DNA of 64,000 nucleotides, taken from positions 185,428 to 249,427 of the forward strand of contig NZ_CDME01000012.1 in NCBI RefSeq assembly GCF_000826545.1. The letters run 5' to 3'. Source of the DNA: Kibdelosporangium sp. MJ126-NF4 (GTDB lineage Bacteria > Actinomycetota > Actinomycetes > Mycobacteriales > Pseudonocardiaceae). This document shows positions 55,841 to 63,865 of the stretch, in pieces. Position 1 is the stretch's first letter. Every line of letters begins with the position of its first letter. The position numbers and the translations under genes were made by a program. The notes beneath the pieces are model-generated. The model was not told where the DNA came from. It ran no database searches and saw nothing but the letters and a program-made list of their open reading frames with translations.

Positions 55841-56308
55841 CTACTTCACGAAGTCGGGCACGACCTTCGGTGGCCACGTTCCCGCCGCGAGGATGCCCTC
55901 CGCGTACGCCTTCGACACCAGCGACGTCCGGTTCGGCGCCCGCAGTTTCCGCAGCAGGTTGGTCACGTGGTACTCCACGCCGCCTCGGCTCAGCTCGACC
56001 ATCAGCGCGAGTTTCGCCGTGGACACGCCCGCCGCCACGCCTTCCAGGATCCGGGAATCCATTTTGGTCAGTATCTTGCGACTGGCTGTGTGTTTCTGGT
56101 CCGGCGCGACCATCACGACGATCGTCTCGCCGCGCAGGCCGTCGCGCTGCACCAGGTCGAGGACGTTCCGGCCGCGCAGGTCGTCCGGATGGCAGCCGAG
56201 CCTGCTGTACAGCCGCTGGCTCGCCGTCACCACCACTCCACGGGCGTCCACCTGCGCGGCGCACACGCCGGGAGCCGCGGTGAATGTCCGGAAAACTTCG
56301 TTGTCCAC
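55841..56308 (-). CDS. LuxR-type HTH regulator with PAS-like sensor domain
   Basis: A 155-residue regulator. Residues about 1-75 resemble a PAS sensor (QVDARGVVVTASQRLYSRLGCHPDDLRGRNVLDLV). Residues about 85-145 are a LuxR/GerE HTH (ILEGVAAGVSTAKLALMVELSRGGVEYHVTNLLRKL), with a V-E-Y-H-V recognition helix. GTG 56308 has a GGAGGTGGG site eight bases before it, which decides the start; longer frames lack one. Directly upstream of, and cotranscribed with, the gamma-carbonic anhydrase gene. Signal unknown. Confidence 0.85.
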   Translation of the reverse strand: MDNEVFRTFTAAPGVCAAQVDARGVVVTASQRLYSRLGCHPDDLRGRNVLDLVQRDGLRGETIVVMVAPDQKHTASRKILTKMDSRILEGVAAGVSTAKLALMVELSRGGVEYHVTNLLRKLRAPNRTSLVSKAYAEGILAAGTWPPKVVPDFVK

Positions 56309-56516
56309 TGGGACGACCCACCTCCCCGCCCGAGACCAGGTCCCGCCACACGCCATGGGAGCGTAACCACGGGCGGTGTGGCTTCGCAAGGCTTCTCGCG
56401 TTGCACAGTGTTGCTTGCCCTGCTTTTGAGTGGGGTTGAGGAGCGCAAGAAGATCAAGAGATCGGCGTGATAGGTATCTTCACGTCCGACGCACGCCACA
56501 ACACACGAGGTGACCT

Positions 56517-57059
56517 GTGCCCGACCCGTTGACCCTGTCGGTGCTCGGCGGCGCCGCGCTGACCGAAGGCATCAAATTCCTGTACGGACAGGCGACGGAA
56601 CTGCTCAAGCGACGCCGTGAGCGCAAGGACGCGAAAGCGGAACTACCTGCGGAAACGCCCGCGTTGGAAGGCGAGCTGCGGCAGCCGTTGCAGGTCGACC
56701 CGGCCGCGTTGGAACGGCTCGAACCGGATCTGCGCGAACTGCGGCGCGGCCTGCAGGACTACGTCGACGAGCTCGAACCGGTGGATTCGTCGGATGAGCG
56801 GCTGCTGGAGACCGCGGACGCGGTCCGGCAGATCCTGGAGGCCGTGTACGGCCAGCGGATCACGTTCCGCGGCGAGCAGCGGCCCGCATCCGGCCCGCTC
56901 GCCGAGGGCCGGGTCGACGTCGGCACGGTGTCCGGCTACGTCGCCGGTGTGCGCGCGAAAACCGCTACCGGCACCGTGCGCGGCATGGTGAACGTCAACG
57001 AGGTGACCTCGGGCGGCGAGGTGGTCGGTGTGGACATCGACCACCTCGGGGAGAAGTGA
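56517..57059 (+). CDS. Hypothetical partner protein of a STAND NTPase
   Basis: A 180-residue protein. The first 25 residues (LTLSVLGGAALTEGIKFLYGQATELLKRR) are amphipathic/hydrophobic and then strongly charged, like a membrane-associating helix. The middle (about 55-115) is a predicted helical/coiled region. The last 45 residues are Val/Gly-rich beta sequence (GYVAGVRAKTATG, VNVNEVTSGGEVVGVDIDHL) that resembles an insertion in the downstream NTPase. GTG has GAGGTGA upstream. The NTPase GTG overlaps its stop (GTGA), so they act together. A sensor or membrane effector of the NTPase is plausible. Confidence 0.7.
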   Translation: MPDPLTLSVLGGAALTEGIKFLYGQATELLKRRRERKDAKAELPAETPALEGELRQPLQVDPAALERLEPDLRELRRGLQDYVDELEPVDSSDERLLETADAVRQILEAVYGQRITFRGEQRPASGPLAEGRVDVGTVSGYVAGVRAKTATGTVRGMVNVNEVTSGGEVVGVDIDHLGEK

Positions 57060-59590
57060 GCGACCGGCTCAGCCGGTCGGACCTGCTCTACGAGCCGCTG
57101 ATCGCCCAGTACCTCGGACCGGGTTTCGTCGAGCGGACCTGGCTGGCCGGTCGGGTCGAGCAGCACTTCGCCGACCCCGGCTGCCGGTTCGTGCTGCTCA
57201 CCGGTGGTCCGGGAACCGGCAAGAGCGCCTTCCTCGCATGGCTTTCGCAACGTCACGCGCTCTCGCCGCGCTACTTCCTGCGTCGGATGAGCAACCATCC
57301 GCTGGCCAGCGGGGACGCGTCGTCGCTGCTGCTGAGCGTGGGACACCAACTGGCGGTGTTGCGGCCGGAGCTGATGCGGCCCGACGTGGACGTGACGGTG
57401 GAGCAGACAGCCGGAACCGTCGCCGCTGACGGGCGGATTGTCGGTGTGCGCGTGGGGATTCTGCAGATCTCACCGTTCGGTCGGACCGCGATCCAGGTCG
57501 AACAGCACGCGGATGTCGTCGAAGGCACCATGATCGGCCTGGACATCGAGCGTCTCGTCGTCGATCCACGCCTGCACGACCTGCCGACGCTGCAGAACCT
57601 CGCACTGCTCGACCCAGCAATCCGCTTGGCACAGAGGCAGCCTGACGCTCTCGTCGTCGTGCTGATCGACGCGCTGGACGAGCTGCGGTTCCAGTTCGGC
57701 GGCCACGGTGACATCGTCGAATGGCTGGCCTCATGTCCCGAACTGCCTGAGAACTTACGGATCGTGGTCTCGTGTCGTCCGGATCGTCAGCTGCTGCAAC
57801 GGTTCCGGCTGGCTCAGGCGGACCGGCTGCGCGAGGAGGCGATCGAGCCGTCGTCCGGCGAGGTCAGCGGGGACGTCGTCGTCTACGTCCACAGTGTCCT
57901 GAGTGAGCCCGGACTCGCCGAGCTGCCCCGCATCGACGCCAACCGGATCGCCGCACACGCACAGGGAAGCTTTCTGTACGTCGCATTGTGGGCACGAGGT
58001 CTGCGTGCCGCTGTGGACGACAGTGACCATGAGCGAACACTGGCGCTGACCAACCTGTCCACTTTGCCCACCGGACTCAGCGGCATCTACGAGTACTTCG
58101 TCGCCCTGGTCCGCGATGCCGTCCGCCATCGGGAAGGCCAGCAGTGGAAACGTGTCTGGAAACGCGTGCACCGACGGCTGCTCGGTGTCCTGGCCGTCGC
58201 CCAGGCAGCGGTGAGCGTGGACCAGGTGCTGCTGCTGGCCGACCTTGAGGACGAACGCGTGGACAGCGTCGACGCGCTGGACGACCTCGAACAGTTCCTC
58301 CTTGCGGACGACAACGGAATCCGGTTGTGTCACCAGACTTTCGCCGAGTTCCTGACCGACAGTGGCCGGTGGCGTGAGGACTGGTACGTTGACGCGAAAC
58401 CGTTCCACCGCCGCGTCGCCGACCGACTGCTGGCCGAGTACGGCGATTCCTGGGCGGTGTGCGAGGACGAGTACGCTCTGAGCCACGTCGTCACCCACCT
58501 CGTCGCGGCCGGTGAAGCAAGCGACCGGTTACCCGACCTGCTCGGTGACCCCGGCTTCGGCTTCGCCAAGGGCACGCGGATCGGCATCGGTGCCGTGCTG
58601 GCCGACTACGTCGCCGCGAACGCCGAACTGCCAGGCAATCCCGCCATCGCGGCCGGACTGGCCGCCACGTTGGCCAGGCTGGCCGACCTCGGCCTGGACA
58701 ACGTCGCCGATCACCTGCACGCCGTGGTCGGCTACCGCAACGACTCGGCCAAACTGCTCAACGAACGAGTGCTCGACCACGTCAGCGACCCCGAGTTCCT
58801 CGACCAGCACATGACAGACGACCGGGCACGTGGCGCGGCGCTGATCGCGTTCTCACTCGTGCGAGGAACCCGACTGCGCCGCGAAGGACAGGTCGCCGAG
58901 GCGCGGGAAGTGTTCCTGCGTGCCGTGCCGGACATCGACGAAGTGCCGTCAACGCACCAGAAGTCCATGTTCTGCTACGAACTCGGCTTCATCGAGTTCC
59001 TCGTCGGCAGGCCCGAACAAGCGCTCGACTGGCTCAAGCGGTCGACGGAGTACGCCGACAACCCGGTCGGCGCGTACATCTCCAAACTGGTCGCGTTACG
59101 CGTCGGACTCCTCGGCGACTTGGTGTCCACGGAGGACTACCTGCGTTCGCACGAGGAGGCGTTGGCGTTCCTCACCAGCCCCGAGGCAGCCGGACCGCAC
59201 GTGTCGCGCTGGGTGACGAGCGTGCACGGGCAGATGCTCGACCTGGGACTGTGGACCCGTGACGTCGAACTGATCAGGAAGTCCATCCGGTTGCTGGAGG
59301 ACGACCCGTGGATCCGGGAGACCGGACGAGACGACATCCTGCTCAAACACCGCGCCCGTGCCGCCGCCGTGACAGGCGACTGGGCGACGGCCCTGCCCCT
59401 GTTCGAAACAGTGCTGGACGACGCGCCGGAGCACCGTGAGGAACTGGCCAGGGATCTTTACTACTACGGCAAAGCACTCGCCGACTCGGGCGATCCCGCC
59501 AGGGCACGGGAAGTCTGGGAGGCAGGCCTGCGCACTCCCGGGGACGCGGCAAACTGGCCGTGGCACGCGCTCATCCGTCGCGAACTGTAA
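57056..59590 (+). CDS. STAND (NACHT-like) NTPase with TPR-like C-terminal region
   Basis: An 844-residue STAND protein. Walker A GGPGTGKS is at residues 50-57 and Walker B LVVVLIDALDE at 199-209; a RIVVSCRPD sensor lies near 240, and a winged-helix region ends in CHQTFAEFL near 420. Between Walker A and B there is an extra Val/Gly-rich stretch (about 116-168, GRIVGVRVG, IQVEQHADVVEGTMIGLDIERL) resembling the C-terminus of the upstream protein. The C-terminal half (about 500-840) is helical with TPR-like pairs (GQVAEAREVFLRAVPD, GRPEQALDWLKRSTEY). STAND proteins assemble on sensing an invader or signal. No enzymatic effector domain is visible. Confidence 0.85.
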   Translation: MSDRLSRSDLLYEPLIAQYLGPGFVERTWLAGRVEQHFADPGCRFVLLTGGPGTGKSAFLAWLSQRHALSPRYFLRRMSNHPLASGDASSLLLSVGHQLAVLRPELMRPDVDVTVEQTAGTVAADGRIVGVRVGILQISPFGRTAIQVEQHADVVEGTMIGLDIERLVVDPRLHDLPTLQNLALLDPAIRLAQRQPDALVVVLIDALDELRFQFGGHGDIVEWLASCPELPENLRIVVSCRPDRQLLQRFRLAQADRLREEAIEPSSGEVSGDVVVYVHSVLSEPGLAELPRIDANRIAAHAQGSFLYVALWARGLRAAVDDSDHERTLALTNLSTLPTGLSGIYEYFVALVRDAVRHREGQQWKRVWKRVHRRLLGVLAVAQAAVSVDQVLLLADLEDERVDSVDALDDLEQFLLADDNGIRLCHQTFAEFLTDSGRWREDWYVDAKPFHRRVADRLLAEYGDSWAVCEDEYALSHVVTHLVAAGEASDRLPDLLGDPGFGFAKGTRIGIGAVLADYVAANAELPGNPAIAAGLAATLARLADLGLDNVADHLHAVVGYRNDSAKLLNERVLDHVSDPEFLDQHMTDDRARGAALIAFSLVRGTRLRREGQVAEAREVFLRAVPDIDEVPSTHQKSMFCYELGFIEFLVGRPEQALDWLKRSTEYADNPVGAYISKLVALRVGLLGDLVSTEDYLRSHEEALAFLTSPEAAGPHVSRWVTSVHGQMLDLGLWTRDVELIRKSIRLLEDDPWIRETGRDDILLKHRARAAAVTGDWATALPLFETVLDDAPEHREELARDLYYYGKALADSGDPARAREVWEAGLRTPGDAANWPWHALIRREL

Positions 59591-59594
59591 GCGG

Positions 59595-59894
59595 CTACTC
59601 GGACTTGACCCCGCCGACCCACACGATGTGCGAAGTGACATTCGTGCGCTTGACGATGTACTTCAAGGCGTTCTCCGGCTCCGACAACGAGTAATGGTTG
59701 CGGCCGTCGAGCGTGGTCATGAACGTGCCGCTCGCCAGGGACATCCCCCACGCGATGATCTGGGCGTCGATCTGCTCGCCAAACTCCACGACCACCGCGA
59801 ACACCCTCGGCGCGTGTCCGTCGACCATTTCCCTGACCGAGTCCCAGAAGGCGGGCGGCTGGAAGCCGGTTGACTGAGTCGCGACATCGGACAT
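59595..59894 (-). CDS. Small hypothetical protein (99 residues)
   Basis: Unrecognised. ATG 59894 has GGGGTG five bases before it. The sequence is mixed alpha/beta: FWDSVREMVDGHAPRVFAVVVEFGEQIDAQIIAWG, then a strand/loop ending in TSHIVWVGGVKSE. It is a likely cytoplasmic protein with no Cys. The gene converges on the STAND NTPase gene with only four bases between stops. The same frame is open to 60110 but upstream sequence overlaps the XRE gene end and lacks a ribosome site. Confidence 0.6.
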   Translation of the reverse strand: MSDVATQSTGFQPPAFWDSVREMVDGHAPRVFAVVVEFGEQIDAQIIAWGMSLASGTFMTTLDGRNHYSLSEPENALKYIVKRTNVTSHIVWVGGVKSE

Positions 59895-60024
59895 GGTTAC
59901 ACCCCAAGGGATTCGGTTCTTGTGCTCGGTTGAGCGACACCCAGGAGCATAGGAAGACACGGCGCGTGGCGCGAGAAATACTCTCAGTAATTCACTTATC
60001 CGATCGGGTGAACTGCCAGGAGGG

Positions 60025-60912
60025 TCACTCGTCTTCGGAGGACAGCTCTCCCGCAAGATCATCAGCCAATCGAGTGATGATCGCCCTGGCAGCACGGTCG
60101 TAGCTGGCAATGGACGAGAGGTGTTCGAAGACCCTGCCGTACAGGGCGACCTCCTCAGGTTGGGCTAGGCGCAGCTCAGCCGAGTAGGTCTCCACCGCAA
60201 CACTCTCGTCGTCACGCAACCAGAAGCCATGCCAAGGACCGACCACATACTGAGTCCTGGAGCTGATGATTCCGACACGAACATTCGGCAAGGTGGACAG
60301 CGTGTTGAGTCGGTCAAGCTGGGCAAGCATGCCACTCCGTCCGCAGTATCGAATCAGCAGCGCCGACTCTGGGATGACAAAGTGAAACCGCTTATCCTTC
60401 TGATAGAGCAGTTCCTGACGCCTCATCCGTGCCTGCACGGCCTCGTCGACACTATTGGGAACGTCGCGAAGTACAGCGCCGTTCATCAAAGCCGCTCTAG
60501 CATATTCAGGAATCTGCAACATACCCGGAACAATGGTAGTCTCAAACACTCGAAACAGTCGTGTTTTGGCATCCAGTTCGAGCGTCTGCCGTTGAAGCAC
60601 GCCATGCCCCTGAGCAAGGAGCCGCTCCCATTCAGCATACCTCATTTCAAGTGTTCGCAACTCTATCAGCAGCTCATTTGTTCGCGACTCATCTCCGGTC
60701 GCCTTGGCCCACTCTCGAATGTCTTGCTCAGTTGGCGTCTGCCGCGCGGTCTCAAGCTTGGAAATCTTCGACTGCGGCCACGACAACGACTCCGCGAGCT
60801 GCACGCCAGTCAGTCCAGCCTGTCGGCGTAGCTCACGGAGTCGTTGTCCCAGCGCAGCGCGGGCTTCTTGGACGCTATGCGCGCCCGAGCTGTTCTTCGG
60901 CGACAAACTCAT
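60025..60912 (-). CDS. XRE-family HTH regulator with DUF5753 domain
   Basis: A 295-residue regulator of the large actinobacterial XRE/DUF5753 family. HTH at about residues 20-75 (LGQRLRELRRQAGLTGVQLAESLSWPQSKISKLE). The DUF5753 ligand-type domain fills about 100-285, with the pattern IVPGMLQIPEYARA and VVGPWHGFWLRDD. Members such as the WhiJ group work with small DUF397-like and DUF6879-type neighbours. The DUF6879-type gene overlaps it upstream by 38 bases. The DNA here looks richer in A/T than its surroundings, suggesting recent acquisition. A paralogue lacking the HTH lies 0.9 kb away. Confidence 0.92.
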   Translation of the reverse strand: MSLSPKNSSGAHSVQEARAALGQRLRELRRQAGLTGVQLAESLSWPQSKISKLETARQTPTEQDIREWAKATGDESRTNELLIELRTLEMRYAEWERLLAQGHGVLQRQTLELDAKTRLFRVFETTIVPGMLQIPEYARAALMNGAVLRDVPNSVDEAVQARMRRQELLYQKDKRFHFVIPESALLIRYCGRSGMLAQLDRLNTLSTLPNVRVGIISSRTQYVVGPWHGFWLRDDESVAVETYSAELRLAQPEEVALYGRVFEHLSSIASYDRAARAIITRLADDLAGELSSEDE

Positions 60913-61417
60913 CCCGTCTTACAGCATGATGCCAAGCGGCATCTCGCCAATAATTGTGCTGCACAATCTCAACAAGGTCTTCATCGAACTCACAGTTGAG
61001 AAGGCGATCATTATCATCGAAGTTCATACGCAAAAGCCTGCGCGAGTCAAACAACCAGTAGTCATAGTTCGGCAAACCAGCATCACGCGCCGACTCACGG
61101 CGGAGATAGCGAATATCCTCACCGGCCGCATTATTGTACCGGGCGTGCGCATAGCCAAATCGACTGTAGTCACTCAACGGTAGGTCGACCACCCGCACAC
61201 GCATGAAGCGCCGTCCCACCTCGGCCGCAGCTCGGACTGTAGAAAACCAGCCTTCCAACCACGAAAGATCCTCTGGCTCGCCAGCCAAGAATTTGTCGAG
61301 ATACTCCTGTTCGCGCTCCACAGCGTACGCATTCCTGACTTCCAAGCGAAAAGCCGTGTGCTCGAACTCACTGAAGAGCTGTCTAAACTCAGTGCCGGGA
61401 TCGATGATCTTACTCAG
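60875..61417 (-). CDS. DUF6879-family protein with apparent CTG start
   Basis: A 180-residue protein. The segment HTAFRLEVRNAY near residue 18, the acidic WLEGW, and RVRVVDLPLSDYSRFGYAHARYNNAAGEDIRYL are characteristic of DUF6879 proteins encoded beside XRE/DUF5753 regulators. ATG/GTG/TTG starts that keep the N-terminal part do not exist in the frame. A GGAGGG site six bases upstream points to CTG 61417, which overlaps the TGA of the preceding gene in the usual NTGA style. The alternative is TTG 61345, which would delete about 24 conserved-looking residues. Function is unknown; AT-richer DNA. Confidence 0.75.
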   Translation of the reverse strand: MSKIIDPGTEFRQLFSEFEHTAFRLEVRNAYAVEREQEYLDKFLAGEPEDLSWLEGWFSTVRAAAEVGRRFMRVRVVDLPLSDYSRFGYAHARYNNAAGEDIRYLRRESARDAGLPNYDYWLFDSRRLLRMNFDDNDRLLNCEFDEDLVEIVQHNYWRDAAWHHAVRRDEFVAEEQLGRA

Positions 61418-61650
61418 CGGTCTCCCTCCTTCGACTGCTCGCTACGCGTGTAGAACTTCAGCACATCTTCCGGGATCTCGACAACGGCCTCACCATCGGG
61501 TATCGGACCTATGTCGCCCAGAGCCTGCGGATCCGTCACGGTCCAGCCCTGCACGAAGTAGGTCCTGCGATCTGTGCGATCAGTGGCGAACAAAGTAGCC
61601 GAGCCGTTCTCCCCTGACTCTGGATCCTTACCAAGGAACTGAGCACGCAT
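61414..61650 (-). CDS. Small protein of the XRE/DUF6879 set (78 residues)
   Basis: Start at ATG 61650, with TAGGAG five bases upstream; a longer frame to 61683 lacks a site. The product is acidic, with sequence GSATLFATDRTDRRTYFVQGWTVTD and PDGEAVVEIPEDVLKFY. The latter pattern is common in small actinobacterial proteins next to DUF6879 and XRE genes. Its stop overlaps the CTG start of the DUF6879 gene. The three genes form one leftward operon and may act as a regulatory or toxin-antitoxin-like set, which is inference. Confidence 0.7.
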   Translation of the reverse strand: MRAQFLGKDPESGENGSATLFATDRTDRRTYFVQGWTVTDPQALGDIGPIPDGEAVVEIPEDVLKFYTRSEQSKEGDR

Positions 61651-61768
61651 GAAGTCTCCTAGGATATTCGAGATCTTTCTCAATGTCGAAGGTGTCGGCG
61701 ATCGGGCACCCGGGTCAAGGGCTGCCTAGGGTGTTCGCCTGATTGAGGGGGAGCACCAACCGGTTGGC

Positions 61769-62395
61769 CTACTCCGCTGTGAGTGCACCAACTGCTCGCG
61801 CAATGATCGCTCGAGCGTCGTGGTCATAGTCGGCGACGGAGGACAGGTGGTCGAAGACCCTCCGGTACAGGGCGACCTCTGCGGGCTCGATGAGGCACAG
61901 CGCTGCCGAGTAGGTCTCGACATCGACTTGCTCGTCGTCGCGCAACCAGAAGCCGTTCCACGGACCGACCACATACTGAGTTCCGGAACTGATGATTCCG
62001 AGCCGCACGTTGGGTAGTGTGGACAGCTCGTTGAGTCGATCAAGCTGCGCAAGCATGCCACTTGGACCGCAGTACCGGAGTGACAGCACCGACTCCGGGA
62101 TGACGAAGTGGAACTTCTTGTCCTTCTGGTACAGCAACTCCTGGCGCTCCATCCGCACCCGCACGGCCTCGTCGACACTGTCCGGGATGTCGCTGACGAT
62201 GACGCTGCCCGTCAGTACCGCTCGAGCGTATTCGGGAGTCTGCAACGTGCCCGGAACAATGGTCGGTTCGAACACCCGGAACAGTCGGGTCTTGGCATCC
62301 AGCGCGAAAACCTGACGTTGCAACGGCCCGTGCCCCTGACTGAGCAGGCTCTCCAACTTGACATACCGCTCGTCGCCTGCCTGCAACTCACTCAT
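61769..62395 (-). CDS. HTH-less DUF5753 paralogue of the XRE regulator
   Basis: A 208-residue protein closely similar along its whole length to the C-terminal two thirds of the regulator at 60025-60912: shared blocks include QGHG.LQRQ, DAKTRLFRVFE, QELLYQKDK and VVGPW.GFWLRDD. The DNA-binding N-terminus is missing. ATG 62395 nevertheless has an excellent AGGAGGTG site four bases upstream, so it may be expressed as a free ligand or dimer domain rather than be dead. GC content looks higher than in its paralogue, so the duplication is not recent or the copies came from different sources. Confidence 0.75.
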   Translation of the reverse strand: MSELQAGDERYVKLESLLSQGHGPLQRQVFALDAKTRLFRVFEPTIVPGTLQTPEYARAVLTGSVIVSDIPDSVDEAVRVRMERQELLYQKDKKFHFVIPESVLSLRYCGPSGMLAQLDRLNELSTLPNVRLGIISSGTQYVVGPWNGFWLRDDEQVDVETYSAALCLIEPAEVALYRRVFDHLSSVADYDHDARAIIARAVGALTAE

Positions 62396-62608
62396 CCGAC
62401 ACCTCCTGGATCTTCGGGGACTTCCCGGCGTTCCAGGGTGTCGACGACTACAGCACGCGGCAAGGGCTCGTCCCCCGATCGAGGACGTGCGCCAACCTGT
62501 TGGCCTACTGGGCTTTCAGCGAGTTCAACGGAATCCGGATCTGGCAGGTCGCCTCTCCCGGAATCGGGCGTAGCCTTCTGATGCCGGTAGGGTGGCCTTC
62601 ACGGCACA

Positions 62609-63733
62609 TCAGGGCTTTCCGAACCATATGGGGCCGCGTGCCGACTCTCCGGGCAGTCCGGTGATGGACTTCGTGGACGGTTGTGGTGGGTCGGCCACCC
62701 ATAGCTTTGCGGTGGTACTGATGCTGGCCACCAGGTCCATGTGTGCGTGCGGGATCTCCACGGCGACGGTTGTGCCATCGGGAAGTGTGCTGGTGCCACG
62801 CACTGTGTGCAAGATGGACCATGGTCGGCGGTACCCGATGTCGGTGACCGATATCGGTATCTCGTGCCACTGCTTGGTTTCGCGCTGACGGTTGGCTGCC
62901 ATGACTTTCGGAAGGCCCTGCAACATGCTGGCGATGAACAGCGCCACGACGATGACCGTCGCCGGTTGGTGCCGGAAGGCCTCGACCGGGCCGCCGAGGG
63001 TGAGCCACAGCAGGACGGCCTCGACCAGGGCCGGGGCAAGGATCCAGACCACGTCGGACTTCCAGCCCGAGAGTGTGCCGTCCGGCTCGCCCGGCCCGCC
63101 GGGAAGTTCCTTCTCGCCCGTGAACACGGGCAGCCTCATCGTCGAACCGGCAGTACGCACCTCGACGTTGCCGAGGCGGTCGGTGATCATCCACAGGCCG
63201 TGGTGCCTGGTGATGTCGGCCGAGCCGTTGGTGAACAGGCGAACCTGCGCTTGCTTTCCATCGTCCAAGTCGAACACCACCGTGCGTCCCCGGAACCGCA
63301 GCCGCTCAGGTGCGATCCACCGCCAGACACCTGTGCCCAGTTTCCGTCGACAGCGCCGCACAACGCTCTGCTTGGCGATGGCATTGATCGCAACACCGAC
63401 CATGATCAGCAACGGCAGGGCGTACACGAGCAGGGTCTCGCCCGTGAACGGCGATGCGAGCACCAGATGCAGTACGGCCGCGCCGACCACCCACACCGCC
63501 ACCCATACCAGCCACACCAAGCCCGCGCGCTTCTTCGCCGCGAGTTCCTGGATCAACAGCGGGTCTTCGACAGCGGGCCGGTCGGTCGGATTCTCAGGCG
63601 GTAGCGCATACGGTGGTTCGATTTGCCCGGTTCGCACCGGTCTCGGCTGATGCGGGTCTCGTTCGAGTTGGCTTTTCTCATCGGCTTCCGCTGGGCCCAG
63701 GCGAGCAGGTCGACACCGCGAACACGCGCTCAA
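62609..63733 (-). CDS. Hypothetical membrane protein
   Basis: A protein of up to 374 residues with no recognised family. The N-terminal 65 residues are Pro/Arg-rich and cytoplasmic-like. Two helices lie at about 70-115 (WLVWVAVWVVGAAVLHLVLA, LLVYALPLLIMVGVAI), a soluble beta-rich domain at about 135-220, a second membrane pair at about 228-270 and a C-terminal domain with IPISVTDIGYRRPWSI and HAHMDLVASIS. It may be a PH-like or DUF-type membrane protein. The start is uncertain: TTG 63733 has no good ribosome site, and GTG 63637 is possible. Confidence 0.65.
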   Translation of the reverse strand: MSACSRCRPARLGPAEADEKSQLERDPHQPRPVRTGQIEPPYALPPENPTDRPAVEDPLLIQELAAKKRAGLVWLVWVAVWVVGAAVLHLVLASPFTGETLLVYALPLLIMVGVAINAIAKQSVVRRCRRKLGTGVWRWIAPERLRFRGRTVVFDLDDGKQAQVRLFTNGSADITRHHGLWMITDRLGNVEVRTAGSTMRLPVFTGEKELPGGPGEPDGTLSGWKSDVVWILAPALVEAVLLWLTLGGPVEAFRHQPATVIVVALFIASMLQGLPKVMAANRQRETKQWHEIPISVTDIGYRRPWSILHTVRGTSTLPDGTTVAVEIPHAHMDLVASISTTAKLWVADPPQPSTKSITGLPGESARGPIWFGKP

Positions 63734-63865
63734 GTAGCCGATGAGCGGATGGTCGAGCGGGTCCGCCCTCAGCGCTGAACCCGTTTGGGTGTAGTCGCTT
63801 TGCGTCTGTGGCGGGTTCGGGTGGGTGTCGGAAGACTGGTGTCCCCTATCTGAGGAGTGCCAGTC

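Noticed and set aside
62396..62598. Open minus-strand frame ending in an ATGA overlap with the HTH-less DUF5753 gene
   Set aside because: It has no ATG/GTG/TTG in a sensible place and no family likeness; it may be decayed coding DNA but cannot be supported as a gene.
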